From contig OX422211.1 of assembly GCA_949130495.1 (NCBI GenBank), positions 538,348,872-538,412,871 of the forward strand: a stretch of DNA of 64,000 bases, in the 5' to 3' direction. This stretch comes from Sambucus nigra (taxonomy: Eukaryota > Streptophyta > Magnoliopsida > Dipsacales > Adoxaceae). The notes below the pieces were generated by a model. It did no database searches, had not been told where the DNA came from, and saw nothing but the letters and a program-made list of their open reading frames with translations. Each line of letters starts with the position of its first letter. Position 1 is the first letter of the stretch. Positions 44,431 through 56,990 of this stretch are shown here, piece by piece. The position numbers and the translations under genes are program-made.

Positions 44431-46022
44431 TACACGTGATAGACCTTCAACCATTTGTTAATATTAAATGGCATGTCTTCCTCTATCTTATAAATTAAGC
44501 AATAACCTGAGTCATGAGCCTCCTTTACGATGAAGGGTCCCTCCCAATTCGCTGCAGACTTTGGTAGAGGAAGCCCCCTGATGTGTTTAACTGCTGCCTT
44601 TAATACGAGATATCCTTCCACGAATTTCCTTGGTCTCACCAAGTTGTCATATGCCCTGGAGAGCTGCCTCGTATACATTTGAAAGTGTTGCATCGCATTA
44701 TCCCTGTACCTGTCCAACGCTTCCAACTGTACATGTCTATTCTGAGGGAGCATGCTACTTCGTAGAGCATATCGAGCCGAGGGAACCTCTAACTCTACCG
44801 GGAGAATTGCCTCAACCCCATAAACAAGGGAGAACGACGTGTACCCCGTAGGCTTCCTCTTAGTCGTCCGATAGGCCCATAAAATGGCTGGTATCTTGTC
44901 ATCCCACGATCTTAGGAAATCCTGCATCGTTTTAGCCAAGATATTGACCAAAGTCTTGTTAGTCGCTTCGGCTTGACCGCTCCCCTTTAGGTATGCCACC
45001 GTCGAAGTGTGGTGGATAATGAAGCATTTGTCTGTGAGCATCGTTACCTCTAAATTGACGAAAGGGGTTCCGTTGTTTGAAAAGATGACCTTTGGGATCC
45101 CAAAATGACAAATAATGTATTTTTGATGAAGTTGCTCACTGCTCCTACTGTTGCCCTTCTTAATGGTATCGCTTCGGCCCACTTTGTAAAACACGTCGTT
45201 TCTACCAATATCCATATCTTTCCCCTCGAAGAAGGGTGTATTGCCCCTACCAGGTCGAACGCCCAAGTGTGAAAAGGATAAGGCATTGCTAGGTAGTGTA
45301 AGTCCACTAACGGGGTAGGAACCATATTTCCATAAGGCTGGCAAGCCTTGCACCTTCGAACGAATCTAGAAGAATCTTTCTCCATCATTGGCCAATAGTA
45401 CCCCAAAGTCATCAATTGGTCATGCATCTTGGCCCACTTATATGAGTTGGATCGTGCGCATGTTTGAGAACCACGATCACTTATTCCTTCATAATGTAAT
45501 GCAACGACCTATTGAAGCACCCCTTCGACAAAGCTTCCCCTCTTGAATATAGAACCTCAGGGCCCTGCGCCAGAGTCTCATCGCATCAATTTTCTCTGTT
45601 GGTATAACTCCCTCTTTAATAAAGTAAATATAGGGTTGTCTCTAGTTAGGCTGTGTCTCCACGAAATGACATTCTGTTACCTCAAAGAACAACTGGCATT
45701 TATCGCACTTCCATTATAACTCGGCTGCATCCTTCTTCATGTTAGGCCAGAAATACCCTTGCCTTTGAATTCTTCTATAAAGGGGGATCTCAGTCATTTC
45801 GCAGTGTTCTTCGTGCATTTTCTTCAACCTCTTCCCTGCTTCCTCTAGACTGATGCACCTTGATAGCCATCCTCTTACGTTTATGAAGTAAAGGTTTCCC
45901 TGGTTTGTAAAGTACTGGGCCAAGTCTCTGAGCCCCATCGTTCCTTCCCCAGACTCTAGTTGCCTCTTAATCTCTCCCCTCCAGTCTGCATCCTCTTCCA
46001 TCGGTAGAATTGTTTGTACCAC
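44430..46022 (-). pseudogene. Integrase of the minus-strand Tat element (copy 1)
   Basis: The N-terminal region (46022-45714) has HEEHCEMTEIPLYRRIQRQGYFWPNMKKDA, then a stop. The second part (45427-45050) carries MTLGYYWPMMEKDSSRFVRRCKACQ and the first catalytic Asp in WAFDLVGAIHP. The frame shifts near 45110. The rest (to 44430) holds the position of the second catalytic residue, here Asn in SNNGTPF rather than the usual Asp, and the Glu in GQAEATNK. It ends with a typical integrase C-terminus. An insertion of about 250 bp, unlike usual integrase spacing, lies between 45714 and 45430. Not functional. Confidence 0.75.
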
Positions 46023-46037
46023 TAAATGATCTATTCT

Positions 46038-46480
46038 TCATTGAATCATGATAGTAGTTGTATCGCTCCTCATGATCATTTTCTGGGCAATGGTGGCATA
46101 GGCGTCAGGGTGACGGTTCATCGTTCTAGGTAGACTCTTGATCTTGGTCTGATGGAACTGGCCAAGGAGCCATTGAATGATCATTATGTATGGTGCCAGG
46201 CGCATGTGTGTCAACGCGTATTGTCCGTTCACTTTCTGAACCACTAAGTTTGAATTCACCTTGATGCAGAGTGAACGGATCCCTCTTCGAAGAGCCTCTA
46301 GTAATCCCAACACTAATGCTTCATATTCTGCCTCGTTGTTAGAGAAAGAGAAATCTAACTTGTAAGAAGGGAAAATCTCCTCCATTCCTTTCGAAAGAAT
46401 GACCCCTGCTCCTCCCATCTTTTCTGTCGATGACCCATCGAACTGCATTATCCATTCCCCCTCCATTGCGTCTAGATGAT
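46038..46480 (-). pseudogene. Second (additional) RNase H domain (copy 1)
   Basis: MQFDGSSTEKMGGAGVILSKG, SNNEAEYEALVLGLLEALRRGI, KVNSNLVVQKVNGQY and HPDAYATIAQK follow the catalytic D-E-(D)-D order. The third acidic position reads VNSNL (Asn) and is probably lost. The domain marks the Tat lineage. Confidence 0.75.
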
Positions 46481-47990
46481 TGGCCTGTAAATCATCGCCT
46501 GGAATGTCTTCTTTGGGTGGCTCGAAGGTTCCTGAAGGGAAGCTGGCCAATAGATCGGTGTACGCCTGGCTTTTAATTGCGCGAGGGACTACGCACTTCA
46601 AGTCATATTCGAAGTGGATAAGCAACCACCTTGCTTCCCTACCAATCAATATAGTTCTGACAATCAAATATTTAATGCGGTCACATCTAGTTATAATATG
46701 AATCGTAAAAGACAACATATAATGTATGAGTTTTTGCGCTACAAACACTAAGGCCAAACAACGCCTTTCTAGGCTACTATATTTGACTTCTGGTCCATGG
46801 GTGATCCTGTTGAGGTAGTAAACTGGTTATTCTTGCCCGTTGAACTCTTATGCCAGCAAAGCTCCCACGGACCTTGTGGTGGATGTGAGGTACAATTGCA
46901 ATGGTATTCCTTCCCTTGGTGGAACCATGGTCTGTGGTGAGATGAACAGCTTCTTCAGTCCGTCAAAAGACTCTTGGTGAATTGCCTCCCATTTGAACTT
47001 CGTGTTCTTTCGTAGAAGATTCATTAGTGGGTGTGTTATCTCGGCTAACCTAGGCACGAATCTCCTAAGGTAAGAGAGTTTACTGAGGAAACTCTTCAGC
47101 TCCTTCGTCGTTTTCGGACACGACATTCTTAAGATTGCCCGCTGTTAGTCCTGGTCCATCTGTACCCCTTGTCGATCAACCACAAAGCCTAGGAATTTCC
47201 CACTTGTTATACCAAAGACGAACTTCAGCGGATTCATTCTTAACTTAAACTTCCTGCAACGGGAAAACACCTTCCTCAAATCGTTCAGATGAGACTCATC
47301 CTTCCTCGATTTGATGACCAAGTCATCCACATAGAATTCCATAAACTTGTGAAAGAAGTCGTGGAAAATGGACATCATTATTCTCTTTTAGGTCGCCCCA
47401 TCATTCTTGAGCCCAAACAGCATCACCCTGTATATGAAGTTACCGAACGAGGTTCTGAATGTTGTCTTTTCTGCATTCAAGGGGTCCATCTTGATCTGGT
47501 TGTACCCTACATACCTATCCATGAATCTATACATCTCATGACCCACCGTTGCATCTATCAGGCCATCAATGGAGGGTAGAGGGAACTCATCTTTGGGGCA
47601 AGCTCTATTTAAATCTCAAAAGTCCACACAGATCCTTATTTGGTTTTTATCTTTCTTTCCTACTGGGACAATGCTGGACAGCCAGATCGGGTGTTGTATC
47701 AGTTTTATAAAACCTATCGCTAGTAAGCATTGAACCCCTTCCTTGATCTTCAAATCCATTTCAGGGTTATACGTTCTCGTTTCTTATTTCACTGGAATGG
47801 CTGAAGGCATCACGTTCAACTTGTGACAGCTCACTTCCTCATCCAGCCCTTCCATTTCTGTGTACTTCCATGCGAAGACGTTTATAAACTCCTGAATCAA
47901 TTCCACCAAGGCCCCTAGTTTCTCCTTGCTGAGATCCTTAGAGATGAAGATGGGCCTTAGGCCCTCTCCTTCTTTTTTCAGGTTCAACTG
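46481..47990 (-). pseudogene. pol: RT and first RNase H of the minus-strand Tat element (copy 1)
   Basis: The segment starts with VFAWKYTEMEGLDEEVSCHKLNV (47987-47784). RT follows with CVDF, DLNRACPKDEFPLPSIDGLIDA, a changed MLFGLKN, and FYVDDLVIKS (about 47330-47300). A connection and RNase H region follows (47126-46600). In-frame stops occur several times, for example near 47145 and within the QRIM region. Same order as in the element at 9795-13622, but a distinct family. Confidence 0.8.
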
Positions 47991-48512
47991 CTCTAGCTCT
48001 TGTGCCTATGTCTTTGGTCGATACGTCATGTAATCTAGTTCCTCGACAACTTCCTCCACTAATTCCTGTATGTTGGAATTATCTATCAGCATACATTGTC
48101 CCAATTAATCTACTAGAAAGCACTCGTATATCGGGTCAACCTCATCATCATCTTCCTTGGCTTCCCGCTTACACCGTTATGGTCAATACACCACCTTTTC
48201 CTGTAATGACTTTCTTGCATTATCTGCTAGTAGCGGTGACTGCCTTCCTCTTCCTCTCCCAAGAAGCCTCGGTTACCCTTTTTTCTGAGAACCGATTCAC
48301 CACACTTTGTCGTTGGAACTCATGCTCCATCGGATCTACTCTAGGCCTCATCCTGTCTCTTAGCTACTTCGAGATGCTTTAGGGTCAAGGGACCCCTTAG
48401 TGAGCCTCTTCGGCTGTTACCTTCGTGCTACATGTAACCTCTTTACTTTGCTCATTCACATGCCCCATCCTTTCTCTGATCGAGGTAACCCATGCTCCCT
48501 CCATCCTCCTTG
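47991..48512 (-). other. Degenerate linker between protease and RT (copy 1)
   Basis: No domain recognised. It is present in both duplication copies (55910-56399 in copy 2). Confidence 0.4.
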
Positions 48513-49307
48513 TTAGGACCCGTACATCTTCTTCCACTCAGTATAAAACGCTGTATCCACCAAGTGATCATCCTCAATAGCAAAGGGCCTCTTTGTAGCC
48601 TCGATGGTTACCTTTGTTCCCTTGATATTCGCCTTAGCACATTGGTGGTACGTAGAAGGAACTAAGCCTTGGTTGTGCATCCACATCCTTCCTATCAACA
48701 GATGATAGGAGGTTGCACTCTCTATTACGTGGAACTTTATATGGGAACTCAAATTTCCCATCACAATCCCTACATTAACATACCTAATGGATTAAGAAGA
48801 TTGGTTATTATACCCCAAAATTGCTAAAGGTGTGGGGACCAACCTTTCTTCCGGAATATTGGCTGCATGAAAGGAGTTAATTGGAATGATATTAATTGAA
48901 GCTCCCCCATCCATGAGAGTCCTCATAAAACTAACTCCGTTGACACTGGCAGTCACGTACAATGGCCTATTATGAGGGAATCTCACAGCCCTATCGGCAT
49001 CGCTAAAGGTTACCTCTGATAGGAACGTTCTTACCAACCTGGCCATGGGTCCGTTCCATTTCTGCGAAGGGACTGCATCTTTCCTCGTAATGTCTATTAT
49101 CGCCCAGGTTATTTCCAACCTGCTTTCTTTCGGTATCCCTACCTGTTCGAAGAACCAGGTGAACTTTGGGTACTTTGAGACTGCACAGTACTCTAGGCCT
49201 GGATCTATTTCCTCACCTTCAATGTTGTACACGTCCTCCACGTCCTTGGCGCTTTCTTCATCATAGGCCAAGACTACGTTAGCCATTCCCTTGGTGCAGG
49301 TATTTAA
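48513..49307 (-). pseudogene. gag tail and aspartic protease (copy 1)
   Basis: Starts within the acidic end of gag (LNTCTKGMANVVLAYDEESAKD), then protease with LMDGGASINIIP as active site and HLLIGRMWMH further on. A stop near 48790 separates the two halves. The start is cut by the duplication join at 49307. Confidence 0.7.
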
Positions 49308-50013
49308 AATGGGTAGGTTAATCCAATGTAAATGAATTTTTATGGAAATGACTTGCGCATCCATGTTGTTTTAACTTCCATTTAAAATGGGAAGACATTC
49401 AACCTCGAATCTGAGTGGTTTGAATGAGACTTCGGTTGTCTGATGATTTTGAATTTTTTTTTCAAAGTCAGCGACATGTAAGTATTTGTTCTCTTTGCGC
49501 AATAGGGTGTGTTCCTAAAGATTTTTCTATATGCAAAAAGGCGATGTGACTAGGGATCAAAGGATCGCTTTTCATTGCCATGGATCACGATATACTAGGC
49601 TTCTTGGACTGAGCAATCTTAAAGGTATATGTGAAACCACTTTACCCATGTATTGAATAATTTCAAAATCTTATTCGATATTCCCCAGTACTAGATGAAC
49701 TTCAAACTTTCCCTCTCACCGAGACTTTGAGATAGAGAGAGAAGTTTCCCTATATACTAGACTGATGGGAGAAAAGAGTGAGAATATTCATCGGTGACTA
49801 GCCTTCCTTAGCCTCAAGGGTATAGGTTGAAATAATATGAAAATTAAGACAATATAGTGCATGATACAAACAAGTAATATTTATTTTTACATACTTCCAT
49901 GTTTGTTTTACCGCGAGGTCCTTTGTGCGTACCTATACATTTAGAATAATGTACCATGATGCACATGGGGACCTAAGCACGTATCAATGCTTAGAGGGCC
50001 TCGCTTGATGTAT

Positions 50014-51570
50014 CCCCAAAAGAGTTGCCACTTTAGTGTTATGATCCCCGAACAAGACTCGGGGAGAGCGAGGAATGGTGCAGATAGGCACAATTGCTTG
50101 TCAAATTTGTCAGCCCCCACAGGGTTGTGAGAGGTCTTGTCTCTCTATTCGCCACTTCTCCCTGAGGTTGCGTCATCAGTTTGGTGATTCGACGATTTGT
50201 CCTTGAAAATTGCTCGACACCATATCTAATTTTTATTGCACGCCCCTGTTTAGGCATAAGCCTAATTTTTTGTGCGAAGAGTTGTCGATTGTTCAGAGTC
50301 TCCTATTTAATTTATATAAAAACAGAAAAAAAAGTTTTAACTAGCCCTTTTGGGCTAATCATGAGGCAGGTTTAGGTCTATGATTGAAGCAGATATTCTT
50401 GTTGTGGGGTTAGGGAGTCGAGTTATGAGTGGGGAAGGTATTAGTCACCCTGCCAGTTCTTTATGCTTACATAATTATATGCTTATTATCTATCTTTAAG
50501 ATTATGTGATTACTTTTTAGTGTATTTTATAACATGATTTGAGACCTTAATTTAAGAATCCCTTAAAACATAGATATATTCTTAGGTGTGAAAATGGTAT
50601 TAGTGAGAGGTGTAGGAACATCACTTAACTAGCGTGGGTACACAAGAGTTCTTGTGTGCGAATATGTATTCAGGTAATGGGTGGTCGTTAGCATATATAT
50701 AAGTGAGCGTGAAATCTTGGGTTATATAATGGGAAGTCATTTAATGTGTGTACATGAGAAGTCATGGCTTGAGATAGTTTGATATCTCATTCGAGGTGTA
50801 AGAGAAGTTTGAAAGGTAATATGTGAGATGGTTGTATCTATGTTGTGACAACATATCTAGAGATATATTGTTGAGGCTCGTGATTACGATACGGACTCGA
50901 TATTGCGCCTACGTACCCATGTATTCACTAGATCAAAGCTTATGTAGTTAGGTTATTACGGTTATCCATATGAAAGCATTCCAACTTGATGTGTGTCTAA
51001 GAGTAAAGACTTAGATTAAGAGGTAGGGAAGAGTTTTTATAATATATAGGGCAGCTTTGGTGGATGTTAAGAATAAGATAGGACCCTAAGATTGTTGATA
51101 TTGACATATCATATTATGATAGTCGATCGATTACTGGTAAAAAAAGTGATGTTGAACATTCAGACTAGTTTGGGGTTGTATAAGGGGATGGGGTGTATTT
51201 GGAGTTGTAGTCGACCATAAGTCACCGACAAAGATCTATGTATCCCTTATTAACATGAATAAAATCCAGGAGGTGTTGTGGGACCTCGAGATGGTCTGAA
51301 GTGATAGAGATGATCACTTAGTTTGAGAAAAGGGGATTTGGACTAAAGATCGTAAGCGCAAATATTTTAGATTAGGCTTTCTATTTGTTTTATTTTCACT
51401 TTGGCATATTTGGTGTATCCCATTACAAATCGGCTAGCACTGACTCGTCGAAACGAACACCAACATCTCCAAGTTCATGACTCGATGTATAAAGACTTTT
51501 AGAAGTTTGAAATTATTCATAAAGTTATTTGGGATGCTAATTTTTTACAGAAAAATGAGGCTAGAATTTT
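50014..51570 (-). repeat. PBS and LTR of the minus-strand Tat element (copy 2)
   Basis: PBS at 50014-50030, LTR from about 50038 rightward. Counterpart of 41401-42955. Confidence 0.45.
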
Positions 51571-52486
51571 TTAAGTTTTTAAAGTAAATATTTGTATTTT
51601 TAACATCATTCAAACGAGATTCGTTTCTCATTCGAACGAATTTACATTCTCATTTGAAGAGTCGTTTGATCTCTACATCTAATGAGAATCTAACCAAGAC
51701 GTATTGTGTTACAACGTCTGAATGTCGTTTGAAGCTGGTTCAAATGAGATAGCTTTTTGTTTGAACGCACCAGGATTTCATTCTAAAGAATTGTCTTTCT
51801 CGTTCAAACGAGCCTCATTTTTGTTCGAACGAACCGCCACCCTAAAATTTGTGACGCGTTTATAAATACTTTTTTTGAGTCCAAATTTTGTAAGACTTTT
51901 TTCCAAAACATTTCTTACATATCTGTTGCAAAAGTTTTCACTTTTTGTTTTATAAAACACCTTTTGTTTCACGCTTTACATCCCTAAAATAATTTTGTGA
52001 ACCTCTTTGAAGCCCTATATAGTTTCACATCTTTGAATACATCTTTGTGGAGAGAATTCTTTACGACTGACCATGTGACCCGAGTGATCATAACTGAAGA
52101 AGAAGGCTAAGGGCTAATCGGTGGATTCCAAGGGTGGATCGCCACCTGTGGACGACTTTGGACTGAGTTTTTTTCTTTGGAGATTTTGAAGACATTACGC
52201 ATTATACTTTTAGGTTGTATCAAGTAAGTCGATAGTCTTGTAAAACTCTCTAAAGTGCTAAAAAATAAGTTTTGCCTTGAAAAGGGTTTTTCCTTATTTG
52301 TCGTGTGATTACATGTTTAATTTATCTGTTTTATCACGTAGATGCATGTTTAGAATAAAAAGATAAAATTTGATAAATCGGATTTCACAAGAAAGGATTA
52401 ATTGGGTTTTAATTTAAAAATTAGAAAAATTGAATTTTTGTTTCTGATCATCCTTATCGAGCATGTTTATTTCTACATTCTCAAAG
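51571..52486 (+). repeat. Copia-type LTR (copy 2)
   Basis: Counterpart of 42956-43875, with an intact TATA box at 51859-51868 and the TCGTTCGAACGA-like words at 51605-51835. Confidence 0.5.
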
Positions 52487-52640
52487 TTGTATTAGAGACT
52501 TCTACTCATACAAGTGGTGTCAGAGCATATTTACCCCTTTTACAAATTGGTATTAGAGCAGGTTGCACAAGTTATCGTCTAATCCTAATTTTTCAAAAAG
52601 TTTATCCCCTGATAACATCTCTTATAAGTGGTATCAGAGT
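52487..52640 (+). other. Ladder of PBS-like motifs (copy 2)
   Basis: TTGTATTAGAGA (52487), TGGTGTCAGAGC (52515), TGGTATTAGAGC (52548) and TGGTATCAGAGT (52629). The spacing of the last three is kept exactly between copies. Confidence 0.75.
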
Positions 52641-52754
52641 GGGGTGCACTAATTTATCGTGTAGATCCTTGTTTAGTGCTATTTTAGGTTGGTTATTTAT
52701 TCATCTCTCTTGTGTTGATTTATTTGTTTTTCTCTCGATAGATTCCCACAGTAA

Positions 52755-53058
52755 TGACGACTTAAATCACTTGAATTTGAAGTTTGCTAAAAGAAATGAA
52801 ATTCTTGAAAAAGAAATTTTTTGTTTTAAAGATGCTATGGAACTTTTGCAAATTGTTCAAACTCAAAGAGATTTCTTTTATGAGAAGCTTGTGGACATGG
52901 ACCGTGATTTTAAAATTTAAAAATTATCCAAAAAAGAGAGTGACGATAGAGAGAAAAATTAGAGGACTTTAAAATTTATAGGGTTAATGCATGTGTCATT
53001 GAGGATAATGATAAATTGATTTTGCTTACACATGATAGACCTTCAACCATTTGTTGTT
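52755..53058 (+). pseudogene. Copia gag coiled-coil fragment (copy 2)
   Basis: A frame open from 52402 runs through LNLKFAKRNEILEKEIFCFKDAMELLQIVQTQRDFFYEK to a stop at 52918. Without the frameshift of copy 1, it shows the ancestral frame of this fragment. Confidence 0.45.
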
Positions 53059-53978
53059 AATTGTATCGCTTCGGCCCACTTTGTGAAATACGTCGTTGCT
53101 AACAAGATCCATATCTTCCCCCTAGAAGAAGGGTGTATTGCCCCTACCAGGTCGAACGCCCAAGTGTGAAAAGGATAAGGCATTGCTAGGGAGTGTAAGT
53201 CCACTGCCAGGGCATGGATCATATTTCCATGGCGCTGGCAAGCCTTGCACCTTCGAATGAATCTAGAAGAATCTTTCTCCATCGTTGTCCAATAGTACCC
53301 CAAAGTCATCAATTGGTTATACAACTTGGCCCCTCCTATATGAGCTGGATCATGCGCATGTTTGATAACCTCGGTCGCTTATTCCTTTATAATATAACAC
53401 AACGGCCTATTGAAGTACCCCCTTCGATAAAGCTGCCCCTCTTGAATGTAGAACCTCAGGGCCCTGCGCCGGGGTCTCATCGCATCAATTTTCTCTGTTG
53501 GGACAACTCCCTCTTTAATGAAGTAAATATAGGGTTGTCTCCAGTCAGGCTGTATCTACACGAAATGACATTCTTCTACCTCGAAGAACAACTAGCATTT
53601 ATCGCACTTTCGTTGTAACTCGGTTGCATCCTTCTTCATGTTAGGCCAGAAATACCCTTGCCTTTGAATTCTTCTGTAAAGGGGGATCTCAGTCATTTCG
53701 CAGTGTTCTCTGTGCATTTCCTTCAACCTCTACCCTGCTTCCTCTGGGCCGATGCACCTTGATAGCCATCCTCTTGCATTTCTGAAGTAATGGTTTCCCT
53801 GGTTTGTAAAGTACTGGGCCAAGTCTCTGAGCCCCATCATTCCTTCCCCAGACTCTAGTTTCCTCTTAATCTCTCCTGTCCAGTCTGCTTCCTCTTCCAT
53901 CGGTAGAATTGATTGTACCACCAAATGAGCTGTTCTTCGTTGAATTATGATAGTAGTTGTATCGCTCCTCATGATCAT
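53059..53978 (-). pseudogene. Integrase remnant with core deleted (copy 2)
   Basis: Keeps the N-terminal zinc region and the first catalytic Asp (WAFDLVGAIHP, FTKWAEAI), then stops at the deletion join near 53060. The rest of the core and the C-terminus, about 710 bp in copy 1 (44456-45163), are absent. Confidence 0.7.
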
Positions 53979-53981
53979 TTT

Positions 53982-54383
53982 CTAGGCAATGGTTGCATAG
54001 GCGTCTGGGTGATGGCTCATCATTCTAGGCTGCCTCTTGATCTTAGTCTGATGGAACTGGCCAAGGATCCACTGAATGATCGTTCTGTATGGTGCCAGGC
54101 TCATGTGTTTCAACGCATATTGTCCGTTCACTTGATAAACCACTAAGTTTGAATTCACCTTGATGCAGAGTGAATGGATCCCTCTTCGAAGAGCCTCTAG
54201 CAATCCTAACACCAATGCTTCATATTCTGCCTCGTTGTTAGAGCAAGAGAAATCTAACTTGTAAGAAGGGCAAATCTCCTCCATTCCTTTCGAAAGAATG
54301 GCCCCTGCTCCTCCCATTTTTTCTGTCGATGACCCATCGAACTGGATTGTCCATTCCTCCTCCATTGCGTCTAGATGATTGGC
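53982..54383 (-). pseudogene. Second RNase H domain (copy 2)
   Basis: IQFDGSSTEKMGGAGAILSKG, SNNEAEYEALVLGLLEALRRGI and HPDAYATIA; close to copy 1. Confidence 0.75.
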
Positions 54384-55909
54384 CTATAAATCATCGCCTG
54401 GAATGTCTTCTTTGGGTGGCTCGAAGGTTCCCGAAGGGAAGCTGGACAATAGATCGGCGTAATCCTGGCTTTTAATTGCGCGAGGGACTACGCACTTCAA
54501 GTCATATTCGAAGAGGATAAGGAACCACCTAGCTTCCCTACCAATCAATATAGTTCTGAAAATCAAATATATAATGGGGTCACATCTAGTTATAATATAA
54601 ATCATAAAAGATAACATATAATGTCTGAGTTTTTGCGCTACAAACAACGCCTTTCTAGGCTACTATATTTGACTTTTGGTCCATGGGTGATCCTGTTGAG
54701 GTAGTAAACTGGTTGTTCTTGCCCGTTGAACTCTTGTGCCAGCAAATCTCCCACGGACCTTGTGGTGGATGTGAGGTACAATTGCAACGATATTCCTGCC
54801 CTTGTTGGAACCATGGTCTGTGGTGAAATGAGCAGCTTCTTCAGTCTGTCAAAAGACTCTTGGTGAATTGCCTCCCATTTGAACTTCGTATTCTTTCGCA
54901 AAAGATTCATTAGTGGGTGTGTTATCTTGGCTAACCCAGGCACGAATATCCTAAGGTAGGAGACTTTACCGAGGAAACATTTCAACTCCTTCGCCGTTTT
55001 CGGACACGACATTCTTAAGATTGCCTTCTGTTTGTCCTGGTCCATCTCTACCCCTTGTCGATTAACCACAAAGCCTAGGAATTTCCCACTTTTCATACCA
55101 AAGACGCACTTCAGCGGATTCATTTTTAACTTAAACTTCCTACAACGGGCAAACACCTTCCTCAAATCGTTCAGATGAGACTCCTCCTTCATCGACTTGA
55201 TGACCAAGTCATCCACATAGAATTCCATAAACTTGTGAAAGAAGTCGTGAAAAATGGCCATCATTATTCTCTGTTAGGTTGCCCCAGCATTCTTGAGCCC
55301 AAACGGCATCACCCTGTACATGAAGTTACCCAACGGGGTTCTGAATGATGTATTTTCTGCATTCGAGGGGTCAATCTTGATCTGGTTATACCCTACATAC
55401 CCATCCATGAAGCTATACATCTCATGACCCGCCGTTGCATCTATCAGGCCATCAATGGAGGGTAGAGGGAACTCATCTTTGGGGCAAGCTCTATTTAAAT
55501 CTCAAAAGTCCACACAAATCCTTATTTGGTTTTTATCTTTCTTTCCTACTGGGACAATGCTGGATAGCCAGATCGGGTATTGTATCGGTTTGATAAACCC
55601 TGTCGCTAGTAAGCGTTGAACCCCTTCCTTGATCTTCAAATCCACTTCAGGGTTATACATTTTCGTTTGCTTGTTTTACTGGAATGGCTGAACGCATCAC
55701 GTTCAACTTGTGACAGCTCACTTCCTCGTCCATCCCTTCCATTTATGTGTACTTCCATGCGAAGACATTTATAAACTCCTGAATCAATTCCACCAAGGCC
55801 CCTCGTTTCTCCTTGCTGAGATCCTTCGAGATGAAGACGAGCCTTGGGTCCACTCCTTCTTGTTTCAGGTTCAACTGCTCTAGCTCTAGTGCCTGTGTCT
55901 TTGGTCAAT
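54384..55909 (-). pseudogene. pol: RT and first RNase H (copy 2)
   Basis: The longest open part (55264-54638) covers FHKFMEFYVDDLVIKS, the RT thumb, connection and the start of RNase H without a stop. A frame break at about 54640 and stops upstream disable it. Upstream RT motifs (CVDF, DLNRACPKDEFPLPSIDG) lie at about 55520-55400. Confidence 0.8.
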
Positions 55910-56399
55910 CCGTCATGTACTCTGGTTCCTCGGTGACTTCCTCCACCAATTCCTGTATGTTGGAATTATTTATCAGCATACATTGTCCCAATTGATCTAC
56001 CAGAAAGCACTCGTATATCGGGTCAACCACATCATCATCTTCCTCGGCTGCCCGCTCACACCGTTATAATCGATACACCACCTTTCCCTGGAATGACTTT
56101 CTTGCATTATCTGCTGGTAGCGGTGACTGCCTTCCTCTTCCTCTCCCAATAAGCCTCGGCTACCCTTTTTTCTAAGAACTGGTTCACCACACTTTGTCGT
56201 TGGACCTCATGCTCCATCGGATCTACTCTAGGCCTCATCCTATCTCTTAGCTACTTCGAGATGCTTTGGGGTCATGGGACCACTTAGTGAGCCTCTTCGG
56301 TTGTTACCTTCATGCTATATACAACCTCTTTACTTTGCTCATTCACAGGCCCCATCCTTTCTCTGATCGAGGAAACCTATGCTCCCTCCATCCTCCTTG

Positions 56400-56990
56400 T
56401 TAGGACCTGGACATCTTCTTCCACTCAGTATAAAATGCTGCATCCACCAAGTGACCTTCCTCAATAGAAAAGGGCCTCTTTGTAGCCTCTATGGTTACCT
56501 CTGTTCCCTTGATATTCGCCTTAGCGCATTGGTGGTACGTAGAAGGAACTAACCCTTGGTTGTGCATCCACACCCTTCCTATCAGCAGATGATAGGAGGT
56601 TTCACTCTCTATTACGTGGAACTTTATATGGGAACTCAAATTTCCCATCACAATCCCTACATTAACATACCCAATGGATTTAGAAGATTGGCTATCATAC
56701 CCCAAAATCGCTAAAGGCATGGGGACCAACCTTTCTTCCGTAATATTGGCTGCATGAAAGGAGTTAATTGGAATGATATTAATGGAAGCTCCCCCATCCA
56801 TGAGAGTCCTCACAAAATTAGCTCCGTTGACGCTGGCAATCACGTACAATGGCCTATTATGAGGGAATCTCACAGTCCTATCGGCATCGCTAAAGGTTAC
56901 CTCTGACAGGAACCTCCTTACCAACATGTCCATGGGTCCCTTTCATTTCTACGAAGGGACTACATCTTTCCTCGTAATATCTAGTATCGC
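56400..56990 (-). pseudogene. Aspartic protease (copy 2)
   Basis: A 177-codon frame at 56933-56400, without internal stops, covers LMDGGASINIIPINSFHAANI through SSHIKFHVIESETSYHLLIGRVWMHNQG. It is the best preserved protease of the three related copies. Confidence 0.75.

Larger units (their letters stand above)
40587..49307. repeat. Tandem duplication, copy 1 (8.7 kb)
   Basis: From AAAATGTGGGTAGGTTAATCC at 40583 to the join GTATTTAAAATGGGTAGG at about 49306, this segment is repeated directly next to itself. Copy 1 has kept the full integrase region and a piece of about 110 bp at 41280-41390 that are missing in copy 2. Confidence 0.85.

Noticed and set aside
55636..55908. 90-codon minus-strand frame rich in G/R/E
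   Set aside because: It is an alternative frame of the RT leader segment; the true frame is read at 47987-47784 in copy 1.
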